Notes: generated from the letters alone by a model not told the origin. A stretch of 64,000 nucleotides of DNA from Rikenellaceae bacterium (GCA_015059685.1 SUZW01000007.1:32196-96195); one strand, 5' to 3'. Counted from the stretch's first letter, positions 34,815 through 43,368 are shown. Numbers and translations: made by a program.

Positions 34815-35894
34815 TTATATGTGTTTATCTCCGTTGTTGTACTTCACCTCGTCAATATACTTCTTGATGTTCTGCTCCTCGGCTCGTGGGCAGATAAGCA
34901 ACACATCGTCGGTATCGACCACGATATAGTCACGCAAGCCGTTGATTACGGCCACCTTGCCCTTTGGCAGCGATACTATCGAGGAGCGTGTGTTGTAGGT
35001 GTAACACCCCTCCGAAGGCTTGACATTGGCATATTTGTCCTTGCGTGAGAGCTGGTAGAGTGAGCCCCAGGTGCCGACATCGCTCCAACCGAAGTCGCCA
35101 CAGCGGACATATACATTGTCGGCCTTCTCCATCACACCATAGTCGATGGATATGGCTCGGCACTCCGAGAAGACCTGCGCTATAGCCTCCGCCTCCGCCT
35201 CGGTGCCGAGCTTGTCGGCTATGGCATCGAAGAGGGCGTGGTGCTCGGGCAGATGCTCCGCCACGGCAGCGATTATATCCTTGACCTTCCACACGAAGAT
35301 ACCCGAGTTCCAGAAGAACTCACCCGACTGCACAAAGAGCTGCGCCAACTCCAAGTTCGGCTTCTCGGTGAAGCACTTCACACGGGATATTGTGGCGTTG
35401 TCGCTCTTTTGGATATATCCGTAGCCCGTCTCGGGGCGTGAAGGGGTGATGCCGATGGTCATCAGGGCGTTGTTGCTCTCGACAAAGTCGAGGGTGTCAC
35501 CCACGATGGTGTGAAACTCCGCCTCGTTGAGGATGAGGTGGTCGGCAGGCGTCACAATCATCGTCGCCTCGGGGTCGATGTTGCGCAGATGGTATGATGC
35601 GTAGCAGATGCAGGGCGCAGTGTTGCGACCTATAGGCTCGCAGAGCACCTGCTGCTCCGTGAGCTCGGGGATATGCTCCAAGACAAGGCTCTTGTAACGG
35701 GCATTTGTCACCACAAGGAAGTTCTCCTTCGGCACGAGGTGTGCAAAACGCTCGAATGTCATTCGTATAAACGATTTGCCCGTGTCGCAGATGTCGAGGA
35801 ACTGCTTGGGCTTGCTCTGACGGCTTTCAGGCCAAAAACGGGTACCTACACCACCCGCCATAATCACGCAATAGAGGGTTTTCTTGTCACTCAT
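34815..35894 (-). CDS. manC: Mannose-1-phosphate guanylyltransferase
   Basis: A 359-residue cytoplasmic nucleotidyltransferase making GDP-mannose from mannose-1-phosphate and GTP. Present are the pyrophosphorylase signature VIMAGGVGTRFWPESR (10-25) with SKPKQFL, CEPIGRNTAPCICYA (about 85-99), VTPADHLI (about 113) and KCFTEKP (about 173). It lacks the C-terminal phosphomannose isomerase domain of longer ManC forms. GDP-mannose would feed capsule, lipopolysaccharide or GDP-fucose synthesis. It is cotranscribed or adjacent upstream of murF with a 36-base gap. Confidence 0.94.
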   Translation of the reverse strand: MSDKKTLYCVIMAGGVGTRFWPESRQSKPKQFLDICDTGKSFIRMTFERFAHLVPKENFLVVTNARYKSLVLEHIPELTEQQVLCEPIGRNTAPCICYASYHLRNIDPEATMIVTPADHLILNEAEFHTIVGDTLDFVESNNALMTIGITPSRPETGYGYIQKSDNATISRVKCFTEKPNLELAQLFVQSGEFFWNSGIFVWKVKDIIAAVAEHLPEHHALFDAIADKLGTEAEAEAIAQVFSECRAISIDYGVMEKADNVYVRCGDFGWSDVGTWGSLYQLSRKDKYANVKPSEGCYTYNTRSSIVSLPKGKVAVINGLRDYIVVDTDDVLLICPRAEEQNIKKYIDEVKYNNGDKHI

Positions 35895-35919
35895 ATACTA
35901 TATGTGTTTTTGTCAGAGA

Positions 35920-35927
35920 CAAAGATA
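35920..35927 (-). promoter_or_regulatory. -7 box of manC
   Basis: TATCTTTG on the minus strand, 25 bases before the manC ATG. No -33 TTG is seen at 19-21 bases. Confidence 0.55.
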
Positions 35928-35983
35928 ATAAAAATAAACGGAAAACGGAAAACTTTTTTAGAGTGGAGAGCGGAGAGATTTTT

Positions 35984-36386
35984 TGTTGGGTGGGGACTCT
36001 GGAGGTTGGAGGGGCGCAGGTTTATTAGGGTCGTTAGAGGCGTTAGGGTCGTTAGGGTGCGCTAAAAGTAATTGACAATTCAGCATTTTGCGCCTCCCCA
36101 TTAAGCAATCTCCGATTGCGCCCCCATTAAGGGCGGAACGCCCGCCCCCATAAAGCACCGTAGGTGCGCCCCCAAAACACAGCGCAACAAAGATGGGGAC
36201 GCCAACAAGTTGGCTATTTGGGGACGCTCCCGATGGTCGCTTGCTGGGGACGCTGACCTTTGGTCAGCTATTTGGGGTACGCTTTGATTGTTTTAGTTTT
36301 CCGCTCTCGTCTCTCGTCTTTCGTCTCTCGTCTAAATAATTGTCAATTGTCAATTCGTCAATTGTCAATTATTTTTCTTATCTTTG
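35984..36386 (+). repeat. Mosaic repeat element, copy C (GGGG subfamily) ending in the pssA promoter
   Basis: Starts GTTGGGTGGGGACTCTGGAG, then TTAGGG-type nonamers (36024-36059), and then six mini-palindromes. These are GCAATC-tcc-GATTGC (36105), GGGCG-gaa-CGCCC (36131), GCACC-gta-GGTGC (36155), GCCAAC-aa-GTTGGC (36201), GCTCCCGATGGTCGC (36226) and GCTGAC-cttt-GGTCAGC (about 36252). Spacers read GCCCCCATTAA in the left half and TATTTGGGGAC in the right half. It continues through CTCTCGT and AATTGTC heptamers into TTTTTCTTATCTTTG, the pssA -7 box. Copy D at 58007-58363 has the same order in reverse. Confidence 0.85.
36379..36386 (+). promoter_or_regulatory. -7 box of pssA, at the edge of the mosaic element
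   Basis: TATCTTTG, 20 bases before the pssA ATG. The region where a -33 box is expected consists of the AATTGTC heptamer tract, offering only TTCG at 21 bases. Confidence 0.6.
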
Positions 36387-36406
36387 CGTGATTAAATGTG
36401 CTGATT

Positions 36407-37123
36407 ATGGAGATTAAGCTATTTACAGTTCCCAACTGCATCACGCTCGGCAACCTGCTCTGCGGTGTGGCTTCGATTATTAGTTCGTTGGTTTACAACG
36501 ATTTGCAGATGGCATTTGCCTTTGTTGCGGCATCGGCGGTGCTCGACTTTTTGGATGGTTTCACGGCTCGACTGCTCAAACAATACTCGGCTATAGGTGT
36601 GCAACTCGACTCGTTGGCGGATATGGTCTCGTTTGGTGTGGCTCCCGCAATAGCGATGTCGGTGTTGTGCGGTGCGCAGCCTTCGCTCTTTGGCTTGAGC
36701 GAGGAGGTGTGCGAGTGGTTGGTCTATCTGCCACTTGTTATTGCGGCACTGTCGGCACTGCGCCTGGCGAAGTTCAATATCGACGAGACGCAGCACGACA
36801 CCTTTGTGGGGTTGCCAACCCCTGCATCGGCAATATTCTGCCTCTCGTTGGCGGCACTGTGCGAGCGTTACGGCCTCACGATAGAGCTCGAGTGGCTGTT
36901 GCTGATGTCGGTGCTGGTGGCAGCGTTGCTCATCTCGCCTATCGAGATGTTCTCGTTCAAGTTCCACGAGTGGGGACTCGGCAGTATGGACAATAAGTTG
37001 CGTTACGCCTTCCTCATCGTGTCGTGTTTGATGATTTGTCTGCTCCGTTTATACGCAATTCCGCTAATTATCGTTATGTATATTGCGGTGTCGGTGACTC
37101 GTTGGATATTTAAGAAGCGATAG
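36407..37123 (+). CDS. pssA: CDP-diacylglycerol--serine O-phosphatidyltransferase
   Basis: A 238-residue inner-membrane enzyme of the CDP-alcohol phosphatidyltransferase family. The full signature is present: DGFTAR (about 48-53), then eight residues, G, three residues, and DSLAD (landmark GVQLDSLADMVSFG). Several hydrophobic helices follow. It makes phosphatidylserine, the precursor of phosphatidylethanolamine. N-terminus VPNCITLGNLLCG is typical of PssA. ATG at 36407 is chosen over an in-frame GTG nine bases upstream. The putative porin gene starts 3 bases after its stop codon. Confidence 0.95.
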   Translation: MEIKLFTVPNCITLGNLLCGVASIISSLVYNDLQMAFAFVAASAVLDFLDGFTARLLKQYSAIGVQLDSLADMVSFGVAPAIAMSVLCGAQPSLFGLSEEVCEWLVYLPLVIAALSALRLAKFNIDETQHDTFVGLPTPASAIFCLSLAALCERYGLTIELEWLLLMSVLVAALLISPIEMFSFKFHEWGLGSMDNKLRYAFLIVSCLMICLLRLYAIPLIIVMYIAVSVTRWIFKKR

Positions 37124-37126
37124 CGA

Positions 37127-39286
37127 ATGGCGTTGAGTTGGGCGAGGATATGGCGTGTAGTGCTGGCTACGACCTTTGTGGTTGTGGCTACGCAGGTGTC
37201 GTATGCCCAGCTTGATGCGAGTGCTCTGATGCGTGCGCAACGCCAGGGCAAGGATATCACGGGTGGCTATGGCGCCAACCCCTACGAGAATGGCGAGCAG
37301 CAGGTTGACGAGAACGGCAACCCCGTAAATGGCGAGCAGGCCGACACTACGAAGAAGAAAAAGCCCCGCAAGCCGCTGGAGTCCTACTTCTTCAGCGACT
37401 CGATACGAGCCTTGCGCAACTTCCAATGGAACATAGACCGTGACTTCAACACGGTGCGAGTCTCTCCTATCGACACGACGCTGACACGCTGGCGTTTGGA
37501 CTATCCGCACTACCACGAGCGTCTGGGTAGCAACTCGGTGGGCGGACTTGGCCAGGCTTCGACCGAGGTAAACTACTTCGAGCGTGAGCACTCGAGGGAG
37601 TTCAGTTTCGCTACACCCTACGATGCCTACACCTACCGTATGGACAACGCTCCATTCTACAATATGAAGCACCCATACATCTGGATGACCTACCTCGAGT
37701 CGGGACAGAAGCGTTATCGTGAGGAGCACTTCGAGATAACCTTGTCGCAGAACATCAACCCCTCGACCTCGGTGGGCGTGAACTATCGAGCCCGAGGTGC
37801 AAGGGGCAAGTACGATGTATCCCGCATCAAGAACCAGAACTTTGCGGGTACAGTGGCACATACGGGTCGTCGCTACTCGGTACACGCAGGCTACATACAC
37901 AACCACATCGAGCAGCAGGAGAGTGGTGGCGTTGTGGGCGAGTGGGCCATCACGGATACGACCTTCGAGATGCCTTCGGGTGTTCCTATGCGCTTGGCAG
38001 GAGCCGAGGCGAAGAACACCTACCGCAACAACAACTTCTTCATCAAGCAATCTATCGGTATCCCGTTGGTGCGAATGACCGAGCGAGACTTCTCGATGGC
38101 GGACCTGCCTGCGGTCTATCTGGGTCACACCTTCGAGTACAACGAGTGGAGCAAGGTCTATGTCGATAAGTACGCCACCTACACCGACGAGCGATACTCC
38201 CGCAACCCGAATGGCTCCTACAACAAACATGTAGATACCTACTATAAAAACTGGTATCTCAACCCGACCAACTCTCGTGACTCGACCTACGAGCGCATCA
38301 TCACCAACCGCCTCTTCGTGCAGGCGCAGCCGTGGGATAGAAATGGCGTGGTGGGAACGCTGGATGGAGGTGTGGGCTTGGATCTGCACACCTACTCGCA
38401 GTTCGGTATGCAGGACTACCTCACGGGCAAGCAGCAGCGTGAGAAGCGCACTTCGTGGTTTGCCTATGCGGGCATACAGGGAAAGATACGCAAGTGGGTA
38501 GATTGGGGTGCCGACTTCAAGATATACCCTTCGGGCTATCGTGGTGGCGACTACTCGGTGGGAGGACACGCCTCGTTCACCGCCTTCATCAAGGGCAAGC
38601 CGTTCACCCTCTCGGGAGCCGTGAAGGAGCAGATGACCACGGCAGGCTATTGGCTGGAGAACTGGTCGAGCAACCACTACAATTGGCACAAGGAGTTCAA
38701 GAAGGAGGGCGAGACGAGGTTCAATGTCGCCTTCATGGTGCCGGACCACGGCATCGAGCTGGGCTTCTGGCAGACCATTCTGCGTAATAAGATATACTAC
38801 GGCCCCGATGTTGTGCCCGTGCAGCACGATGGCACGGTGAGCGTGACAAGCATATATCTGCAAAAGAACTTCCACATCAAGGGCGTGCACCTCGACCATA
38901 GGGTGCTGGTGCAACTTACCTCGGACAGACATGTGGTGCCTGTGCCGCTGGTGTCGGCCTTCTTGTCCTACTACTACGAGTTTTGGATTAAGCGAGATGT
39001 GCTGCGAGTGCAGGTGGGCGTGGATGGTCGCTTCAATACGAGCTACTACGCCCAGGGCTACGACCCCGCCTTGTCGGTCTTCTTCAACCAGAACGATGTC
39101 GAGGTGGGCAACTACCCATACCTCGATGCCTTCGTTTCGGCCAAGTGGAAGCGTATGCGTATCCTGCTGAAGTACCAGCACTGGAACCACAACCTCTTCG
39201 GCAACAACGAGTACTTTGCCGTTGCGAAGTATCCGCTCAACCCGGGGATGTTTAAGTTTGGAATATCGTGGGCGTTCTACGACTAA
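37127..39286 (+). CDS. Putative outer-membrane porin (Porin_10-like)
   Basis: A 719-residue protein with an N-terminal signal (LATTFVVVATQVSYAQ). A charged linker follows (NGEQADTTKKKKPRKPLESYFF, landmark TTKKKKPRKP, about 80-90), then a long beta-rich barrel with alternating aromatic residues (FFIKQSIGIPLVR, FAYAGIQGKIRKWVDWG, YYEFWIKRDVLRVQVGV). It ends in SWAFYD. Bacteroidetes proteins annotated as putative porin (Porin_10) share this start, linker and length. Function is inferred as an outer-membrane channel, with no substrate indicated. It is translationally linked to pssA by a 3-base gap. Confidence 0.85.
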   Translation: MALSWARIWRVVLATTFVVVATQVSYAQLDASALMRAQRQGKDITGGYGANPYENGEQQVDENGNPVNGEQADTTKKKKPRKPLESYFFSDSIRALRNFQWNIDRDFNTVRVSPIDTTLTRWRLDYPHYHERLGSNSVGGLGQASTEVNYFEREHSREFSFATPYDAYTYRMDNAPFYNMKHPYIWMTYLESGQKRYREEHFEITLSQNINPSTSVGVNYRARGARGKYDVSRIKNQNFAGTVAHTGRRYSVHAGYIHNHIEQQESGGVVGEWAITDTTFEMPSGVPMRLAGAEAKNTYRNNNFFIKQSIGIPLVRMTERDFSMADLPAVYLGHTFEYNEWSKVYVDKYATYTDERYSRNPNGSYNKHVDTYYKNWYLNPTNSRDSTYERIITNRLFVQAQPWDRNGVVGTLDGGVGLDLHTYSQFGMQDYLTGKQQREKRTSWFAYAGIQGKIRKWVDWGADFKIYPSGYRGGDYSVGGHASFTAFIKGKPFTLSGAVKEQMTTAGYWLENWSSNHYNWHKEFKKEGETRFNVAFMVPDHGIELGFWQTILRNKIYYGPDVVPVQHDGTVSVTSIYLQKNFHIKGVHLDHRVLVQLTSDRHVVPVPLVSAFLSYYYEFWIKRDVLRVQVGVDGRFNTSYYAQGYDPALSVFFNQNDVEVGNYPYLDAFVSAKWKRMRILLKYQHWNHNLFGNNEYFAVAKYPLNPGMFKFGISWAFYD

Positions 39287-39410
39287 AAATCGTTCTGGCG
39301 GGTAAATTTTGCACGAGTGCGTCGGTCGCCGAAATGCTCATTTACGCATAGTAAACTGCGCTTTCGTCGCCTAGCATCGCACAAAATTTCCACCACCATT
39401 TACGATTTTT
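39285..39410. repeat. Long structured hairpin downstream of the porin gene (copy 1)
   Basis: Outer arms AAAAATCGT (39285-39293) and ACGATTTTT (39402-39410) and second arms AAATTTTG (39304-39311)/CAAAATTT (39382-39389) enclose an inner hairpin. The inner stems are CGAAA/TTTCG and TTTAC/GTAAA, separated by TGCTCA (39335-39340) and CTGCGC (39356-39361). A second copy with different stems but the same TGCTCA/CTGCGC is at 43163-43276. The first arm overlaps the porin stop codon region. Confidence 0.75.
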
Positions 39411-39450
39411 CGGGCAGGAAGCAGGAAACTGAAAGCTGAGAGATTTTTTG

Positions 39451-39694
39451 TTGGTGGGGACTCTGACGGTTGGAGGGGCGCAACAAAGATGGCATAGAAT
39501 GGCAAACGGGCTTCGCCCTTAATGGCAGCGCAGTCTATCGACTGCTTAATGGCAAAGCGCAGAAAGCTGCGACAAAAAAGGCCTAAGCGCTTGCCATTCA
39601 GCGACCAACGGGAGCGATTGCCATTCAGTGAGCGTTAGCGAACGCCTGCCATTCAATGCCATTACACCTGCGCCTTGACCACCTCCAGAGTTCC
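39451..39694. repeat. Mosaic repeat element, copy B (AATGGCA subfamily) with inverted ends
   Basis: Left end TGGGGACTCTGACGG (39455-39469) with GGGGCGCAA; right end TGCGCCTTGACCACCTC, CAGAGTTCC (39669-39694), which is its imperfect inverse. Inside are CGGGCTTCGCCC (39507-39518), GCAGTC-tatc-GACTGC (39530-39545), GCGACCAACGGGAGC (39601-39615) and the GTGAGCGTTAGCGAACGC module. Spacers are TTAATGGCA on the left and TTGCCATTCA on the right. It lies just upstream of the transglycosylase gene and is laid out like copy A. Confidence 0.82.
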
Positions 39695-39715
39695 GACAAC
39701 CTTAACGCACAACCT

Positions 39716-40411
39716 ATGACAACACTTTTGAAGACCATACACCGAGCCCTTGCACCGCTACTCTTTGTGGTGGTGGGAGTGTTGCTGTCGATTGTGGTGA
39801 TGAGGGTGGTGGTGCGTAGTGCCACATCGCAAGAGGCACAATCTGTAGAGAAGCTCTCCTCTCACCGCCTCATATCCGACTACGATGGGCTCTTTATGCG
39901 GGTGGGGGAGCACTACGGCATAGATTGGCGATTGTTGGCCGCCATAGCCCGAGCCGAGTCGAAGTTTCGCCCCGATGTGGTGTCGAAGGCGGGAGCTGTG
40001 GGGCTGATGCAGATTATGCCCTATGTGGCACGGCGTATGGGTGTCGAGCGAGAGGGGTTGTTCGATGCCGAGGTGTCGGTAACTCTGGCAGCACGGTTGC
40101 TGAAGGAGAATGACGATATGTTGCGCCTCGGGCGTAATTTCGATAGCGAGGAGCGCTTGCGCTTTGTGCTGGCGTGCTACAATGCGGGCTTCTTACGCAT
40201 AGACGATGCCCGAAGGTTGGCACGCCACTACGAGGATGATGCCGACAAGTGGAGCACCGTGGCGACCTACCTTGCACTCCTTGCCGAGGAGGAGTTCTAC
40301 GAACACGAGGTTGTAGAGTCGGGAGCCTTCCACGGAAGTGAAGAAACGGTGGCCTATGTCAGAGTGGTGATGCGCCACTACAAGAGATTTTGTCGCAAAA
40401 CCGAGCGATAG
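39716..40411 (+). CDS. Membrane-anchored lytic transglycosylase (SLT domain)
   Basis: A 231-residue protein with one N-terminal transmembrane anchor (LAPLLFVVVGVLLSIVVM, about 13-30) and a periplasmic SLT/MltF-like domain. Catalytic Glu lies in AIARAESKFRP (about residue 79), followed by the family motifs GAVGLMQIMPYVARRMG and ACYNAGFLRIDDARR. It cleaves peptidoglycan glycan strands. The ATG at 39716 is used; a longer in-frame start at 39656 lies inside the repeat element. No TAnnTTTG promoter is seen directly upstream, so its transcription may originate in or before the repeat. Confidence 0.9.
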   Translation: MTTLLKTIHRALAPLLFVVVGVLLSIVVMRVVVRSATSQEAQSVEKLSSHRLISDYDGLFMRVGEHYGIDWRLLAAIARAESKFRPDVVSKAGAVGLMQIMPYVARRMGVEREGLFDAEVSVTLAARLLKENDDMLRLGRNFDSEERLRFVLACYNAGFLRIDDARRLARHYEDDADKWSTVATYLALLAEEEFYEHEVVESGAFHGSEETVAYVRVVMRHYKRFCRKTER

Positions 40412-40476
40412 AAAAATATCCAATCACGCCCCTATTGCCCTCTGCAAGGGGTTTATCAAAATTGTTGAAAACTTGT

Positions 40477-40559
40477 CAAGAAACTACTCGTTTTTTCTTG
40501 TAGTATTCGTTGTAAAGACACTAATTTTGTAGTGGAAGATAGCCCTCCCGCAAGGAGGG
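40477..40559 (+). promoter_or_regulatory. nrdJ promoter with upstream palindrome and leader hairpin
   Basis: TTG (40498-40500), a 21-base spacer and TAATTTTG (40522-40529) form the promoter. CAAGAAA (40477-40483) and TTTCTTG (40494-40500) are an inverted repeat overlapping the -33 box, a candidate repressor site. In the leader CCCTCC (40543-40548) and GGAGGG (40554-40559) form a short hairpin. The leader of about 70 nt is too short for a cobalamin riboswitch. Confidence 0.6.
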
Positions 40560-40608
40560 TATTTCCGCCCTGTAGAGGATACAAACTATAAATATAATAT
40601 ATAAGTAT

Positions 40609-43152
40609 ATGAAGAATAACTCGACTCTTAAAAAAGTCCAGTATGCTGATGCTGTCGCTGCCTCGAAGGAGTACTTCGGAGGTGACGAACTCGCTGCTAC
40701 TGTGTGGGTTAGCAAGTATGCTCTGAAGGACTCGTTGGGCAATATCTACGAGTCGTCGCCCGAGCAGATGCACCACCGTATAGCATCGGAGCTTGCACGC
40801 ATCGAGAGCAACTATGGCGAACCCCTCTCGGAGCAGGAGATTTTCGACCTGCTCGACCACTTCCGCTATGTCATTCCGCAGGGTGGTCCAATGACCGGTA
40901 TCGGTAACAACTTGCAGGTGGCATCGTTGTCGAACTGCTTTGTTATCGGCCACAAAAATCCGGCTGACTCGTACGGAGGTATCTTCCGTATGGACGAGGA
41001 GCAGGTGCAGCTTATGAAGCGTCGTGGTGGCGTAGGTCACGACCTCTCGCACATCCGCCCTTCGGGTAGCCCTGTGTTGAACTCGGCACTCACCTCGACA
41101 GGTATCGTTCCATTTATGGAGCGTTACTCGAACTCTACTCGCGAGGTTGCCCAGGATGGCCGTCGTGGAGCGTTGATGCTCTCGCTCTCGATTAAGCACC
41201 CCGATGCCGAGAACTTTATCGACGCAAAGCTCGACACGAACAAGGTCACAGGAGCGAATGTGTCGATTAAGGTCGATGACGAGTTTATGCGTGCCGCAAT
41301 TGAGGGTCGCACCTACACCCAGCAGTTCCCAATCAAGTCGGACAAGCCGAAGGTGGTGAAGAATATCGACGCCTCGAAGTTGTGGGCAAAGATTATCCAC
41401 AACGCTTGGAAGTCGGCCGAGCCGGGCGTGTTGTTCTGGGACACCATACTCCGTGAGAGTGTGCCTGACTGCTACGCCGACGAGGGCTTCGTAACCGTAT
41501 CGACAAACCCTTGTGGCGAGATACCGTTGTGCCCTTACGACAGCTGCCGTCTGTTGGCTATCAACCTCTACTCGTATGTCGAGAAGCCATTTACCAAGGA
41601 GGCTTCGTTCAACTTCGACCTCTTCAAGGAGCATATCCACAAGGCTATGCACCTGATGGACGACATCATCGACCTCGAGTTGGAGAAGGTGGAGCTTATC
41701 ATCAAGAAGATTTCGTCGGATCCGGAGGATATGGATGTTCGCCGTGTCGAGATTGAGTTGTGGCAGAAGATTAAGGATATGGCACTCAAGGGTCGTCGTA
41801 CAGGCCTCGGCATCACTGCCGAAGGTGATATGTTGGCGGCACTCGGTTTGCGCTACGGCTCTTCGAAGGCTCTCGACTTTGCGACAAAGGTACACCAGAC
41901 CTTGGCTGTTGAGGCTTACCGTGAGTCGGTAAATATGGCTCGTGTGCGTGGTCCGTTCAAGGTATTTAATGCCGAGAAGGAGAAGAACAACCCGATGATT
42001 AACCGCTTGAAGGCGGCTGATGCGTCGCTCTACGAGGATATGGTCAAGTATGGTCGTCGTAACATTGCGATGCTCACAATCGCCCCTACGGGTACAACAT
42101 CGTTGATGTCGCAGACCACCTCGGGTATCGAGCCTGTATTCCGCCCTATCTACAAGCGTCGTCGCAAGGTGAACCCTTCGGATAGAGATGTGAAGGTGTC
42201 GTTCACCGACGAGCAGGGACAGGCATTCGAGGAGTACAATGTATTCCACCACAAGTTCGTAGATTGGTTGCGTATCAACGGCTACGACACCGAGAACCTC
42301 GACTCGCTCTCTGACGAGCAGCTCGACAAGCTCGTTGCAGCATCGCCATACCACAAGGCTACAGCCAACGATATCGACTGGGTGGCAAAGGTTAAGATGC
42401 AGGGTGCAATTCAGAAGTGGGTTGACCACTCGATATCCGTGACCGTGAACCTGCCGAACAATGTGTCGGAGGAGCTCGTTGCCGATGTATATCGCACCGC
42501 TTGGGAGTGTGGCTGTAAGGGTATCACCGTATATCGTGATGGCTGCCGTGCAGGTGTCTTGGTCGAGAAGAAGAGCAAGAAGGAGTCGAAGAAGTGCGAG
42601 GAGGCTACAGGCGAGAACCGTCGTCCGAAGTCTATCCCTGCCGATGTGGTACGCTTCAAGAACGGCTCGGAGATGTGGATAGCCTTCGTAGGCCTGCAGG
42701 AGGGTCGCCCTTACGAGATCTTCACCGGTAAGCTCGAGGATGACGCTATGTTTATCCCTCCAAAAATTGTCAAGGGTAATATCATCAAGGTTCGCGAGGA
42801 GGATGGCACCAAGCGTTACGACTTCCAATATACCGACCGCTACGGTTACACCAACACCATCGGTGGTATCTCCCGTTTGTTCGACGAGAGCTTCTGGAAC
42901 TATGCGAAGTTGATTTCGGGCGTATTGCGCTACAATATGCCTATCGACAAGGTTGTGGCGTTGATTGACGGCTTGCACCTCGACGACGAGAATATCAACA
43001 CCTGGAAGAATGGTGTGAAGCGAGCTCTCAAGCAGTATATCGAGGATGGCACCCGTTCGAAGGGCAAGTGCCCACAGTGCGGTCAGGAGAATATGGCCTA
43101 CCAGAACGGCTGTCTTACTTGTCTGTCGTGCGGATATTCCAAGTGCGGATAA
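40609..43152 (+). CDS. nrdJ: Adenosylcobalamin-dependent (class II) ribonucleotide reductase
   Basis: An 847-residue enzyme reducing ribonucleotides to deoxyribonucleotides with a B12-derived radical, usable with or without oxygen. Family landmarks are ASLSNCFVIGH (first redox Cys region, about 105), GGVGHDLSHIRPSGS, NPCGEIPLCPYDSCRL (radical Cys region, about 303), TIAPTGTTSLMSQTTSGIEP (about 488) and a C-terminal zinc-ribbon tail with CPQCG, CLTCLSCGYSKCG. The latter four-Cys tail is common in class II enzymes. Monocistronic, with its own promoter and a terminator downstream. Confidence 0.95.
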   Translation: MKNNSTLKKVQYADAVAASKEYFGGDELAATVWVSKYALKDSLGNIYESSPEQMHHRIASELARIESNYGEPLSEQEIFDLLDHFRYVIPQGGPMTGIGNNLQVASLSNCFVIGHKNPADSYGGIFRMDEEQVQLMKRRGGVGHDLSHIRPSGSPVLNSALTSTGIVPFMERYSNSTREVAQDGRRGALMLSLSIKHPDAENFIDAKLDTNKVTGANVSIKVDDEFMRAAIEGRTYTQQFPIKSDKPKVVKNIDASKLWAKIIHNAWKSAEPGVLFWDTILRESVPDCYADEGFVTVSTNPCGEIPLCPYDSCRLLAINLYSYVEKPFTKEASFNFDLFKEHIHKAMHLMDDIIDLELEKVELIIKKISSDPEDMDVRRVEIELWQKIKDMALKGRRTGLGITAEGDMLAALGLRYGSSKALDFATKVHQTLAVEAYRESVNMARVRGPFKVFNAEKEKNNPMINRLKAADASLYEDMVKYGRRNIAMLTIAPTGTTSLMSQTTSGIEPVFRPIYKRRRKVNPSDRDVKVSFTDEQGQAFEEYNVFHHKFVDWLRINGYDTENLDSLSDEQLDKLVAASPYHKATANDIDWVAKVKMQGAIQKWVDHSISVTVNLPNNVSEELVADVYRTAWECGCKGITVYRDGCRAGVLVEKKSKKESKKCEEATGENRRPKSIPADVVRFKNGSEMWIAFVGLQEGRPYEIFTGKLEDDAMFIPPKIVKGNIIKVREEDGTKRYDFQYTDRYGYTNTIGGISRLFDESFWNYAKLISGVLRYNMPIDKVVALIDGLHLDDENINTWKNGVKRALKQYIEDGTRSKGKCPQCGQENMAYQNGCLTCLSCGYSKCG

Positions 43153-43162
43153 AAAGCTAAAA

Positions 43163-43276
43163 AACGCATAGAGAGCGAATTTCTGCGTTAAATTTCGGTA
43201 GCCGAGTTGCTCACATACGCCAAAGTATGCTGCGCACTCGGCTCCTTATTTGCCTTGAACTTCATCTCTCTATGCG
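43163..43276. repeat. Long structured hairpin downstream of nrdJ (copy 2)
   Basis: Outer arms CGCATAGAGAG (43165-43175) and CTCTCTATGCG (43266-43276) enclose inner stems GCCGAGT (43201-43207)/ACTCGGC (43236-43242) and CATAC (43214-43218)/GTATG (43225-43229). TGCTCA (43208-43213) and CTGCGC (43230-43235) separate them, exactly as in copy 1 at 39285-39410. A 20-base direct repeat GAGAGCGAATTTCTGCGTTA occurs at 43171-43190 and again at 43293-43312. Confidence 0.78.
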
Positions 43277-43332
43277 CTTTTTGGGAGGTAGTGGAGAGCG
43301 AATTTCTGCGTTACACTCAATCCCCGAGACAG

Positions 43333-43363
43333 AAAAATGGCGGTGTTTTTACCGCCATTTTTT
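43333..43363. terminator. Bidirectional terminator between nrdJ and the Gfo/Idh/MocA gene
   Basis: AAAAATGGCGGT, loop GTTTTT, ACCGCCATTTTTT: a perfect 12-bp stem with T tracts in both directions. It serves nrdJ on the plus strand and the six-gene catabolic operon on the minus strand. Confidence 0.9.
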
Positions 43364-43368
43364 CATTT

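Noticed and set aside
36024..36059. Telomere-like TTAGGG repeats
   Set aside because: The period is nine, not six, and the context is a bacterial intergenic element.
36091..36268. CRISPR-like array of palindromic units
   Set aside because: Units are 13-17 nt palindromes of varying sequence separated by 9-13 nt constant linkers. There are no 25-40 nt identical repeats, no unique spacers and no cas genes.
37064..39190. A 708-codon open frame on the minus strand opposite the porin gene
   Set aside because: It has no family motif and its composition is that of a reversed coding strand; the plus-strand frame has a signal peptide, barrel pattern and operon context.
39656..39715. Longer N-terminus of the transglycosylase starting at 39656
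   Set aside because: Those codons lie inside mosaic element B; the anchor-type N-terminus begins at 39716.
40412..40608. Cobalamin riboswitch before nrdJ
   Set aside because: The leader downstream of the promoter is about 70 nt, no B12-box-like sequence is seen, and only one short hairpin is present.
40456..42978. An 840-codon open frame opposite nrdJ
   Set aside because: nrdJ is unmistakable on the plus strand. The antisense frame stays open because of codon bias that avoids TTA, CTA and TCA.
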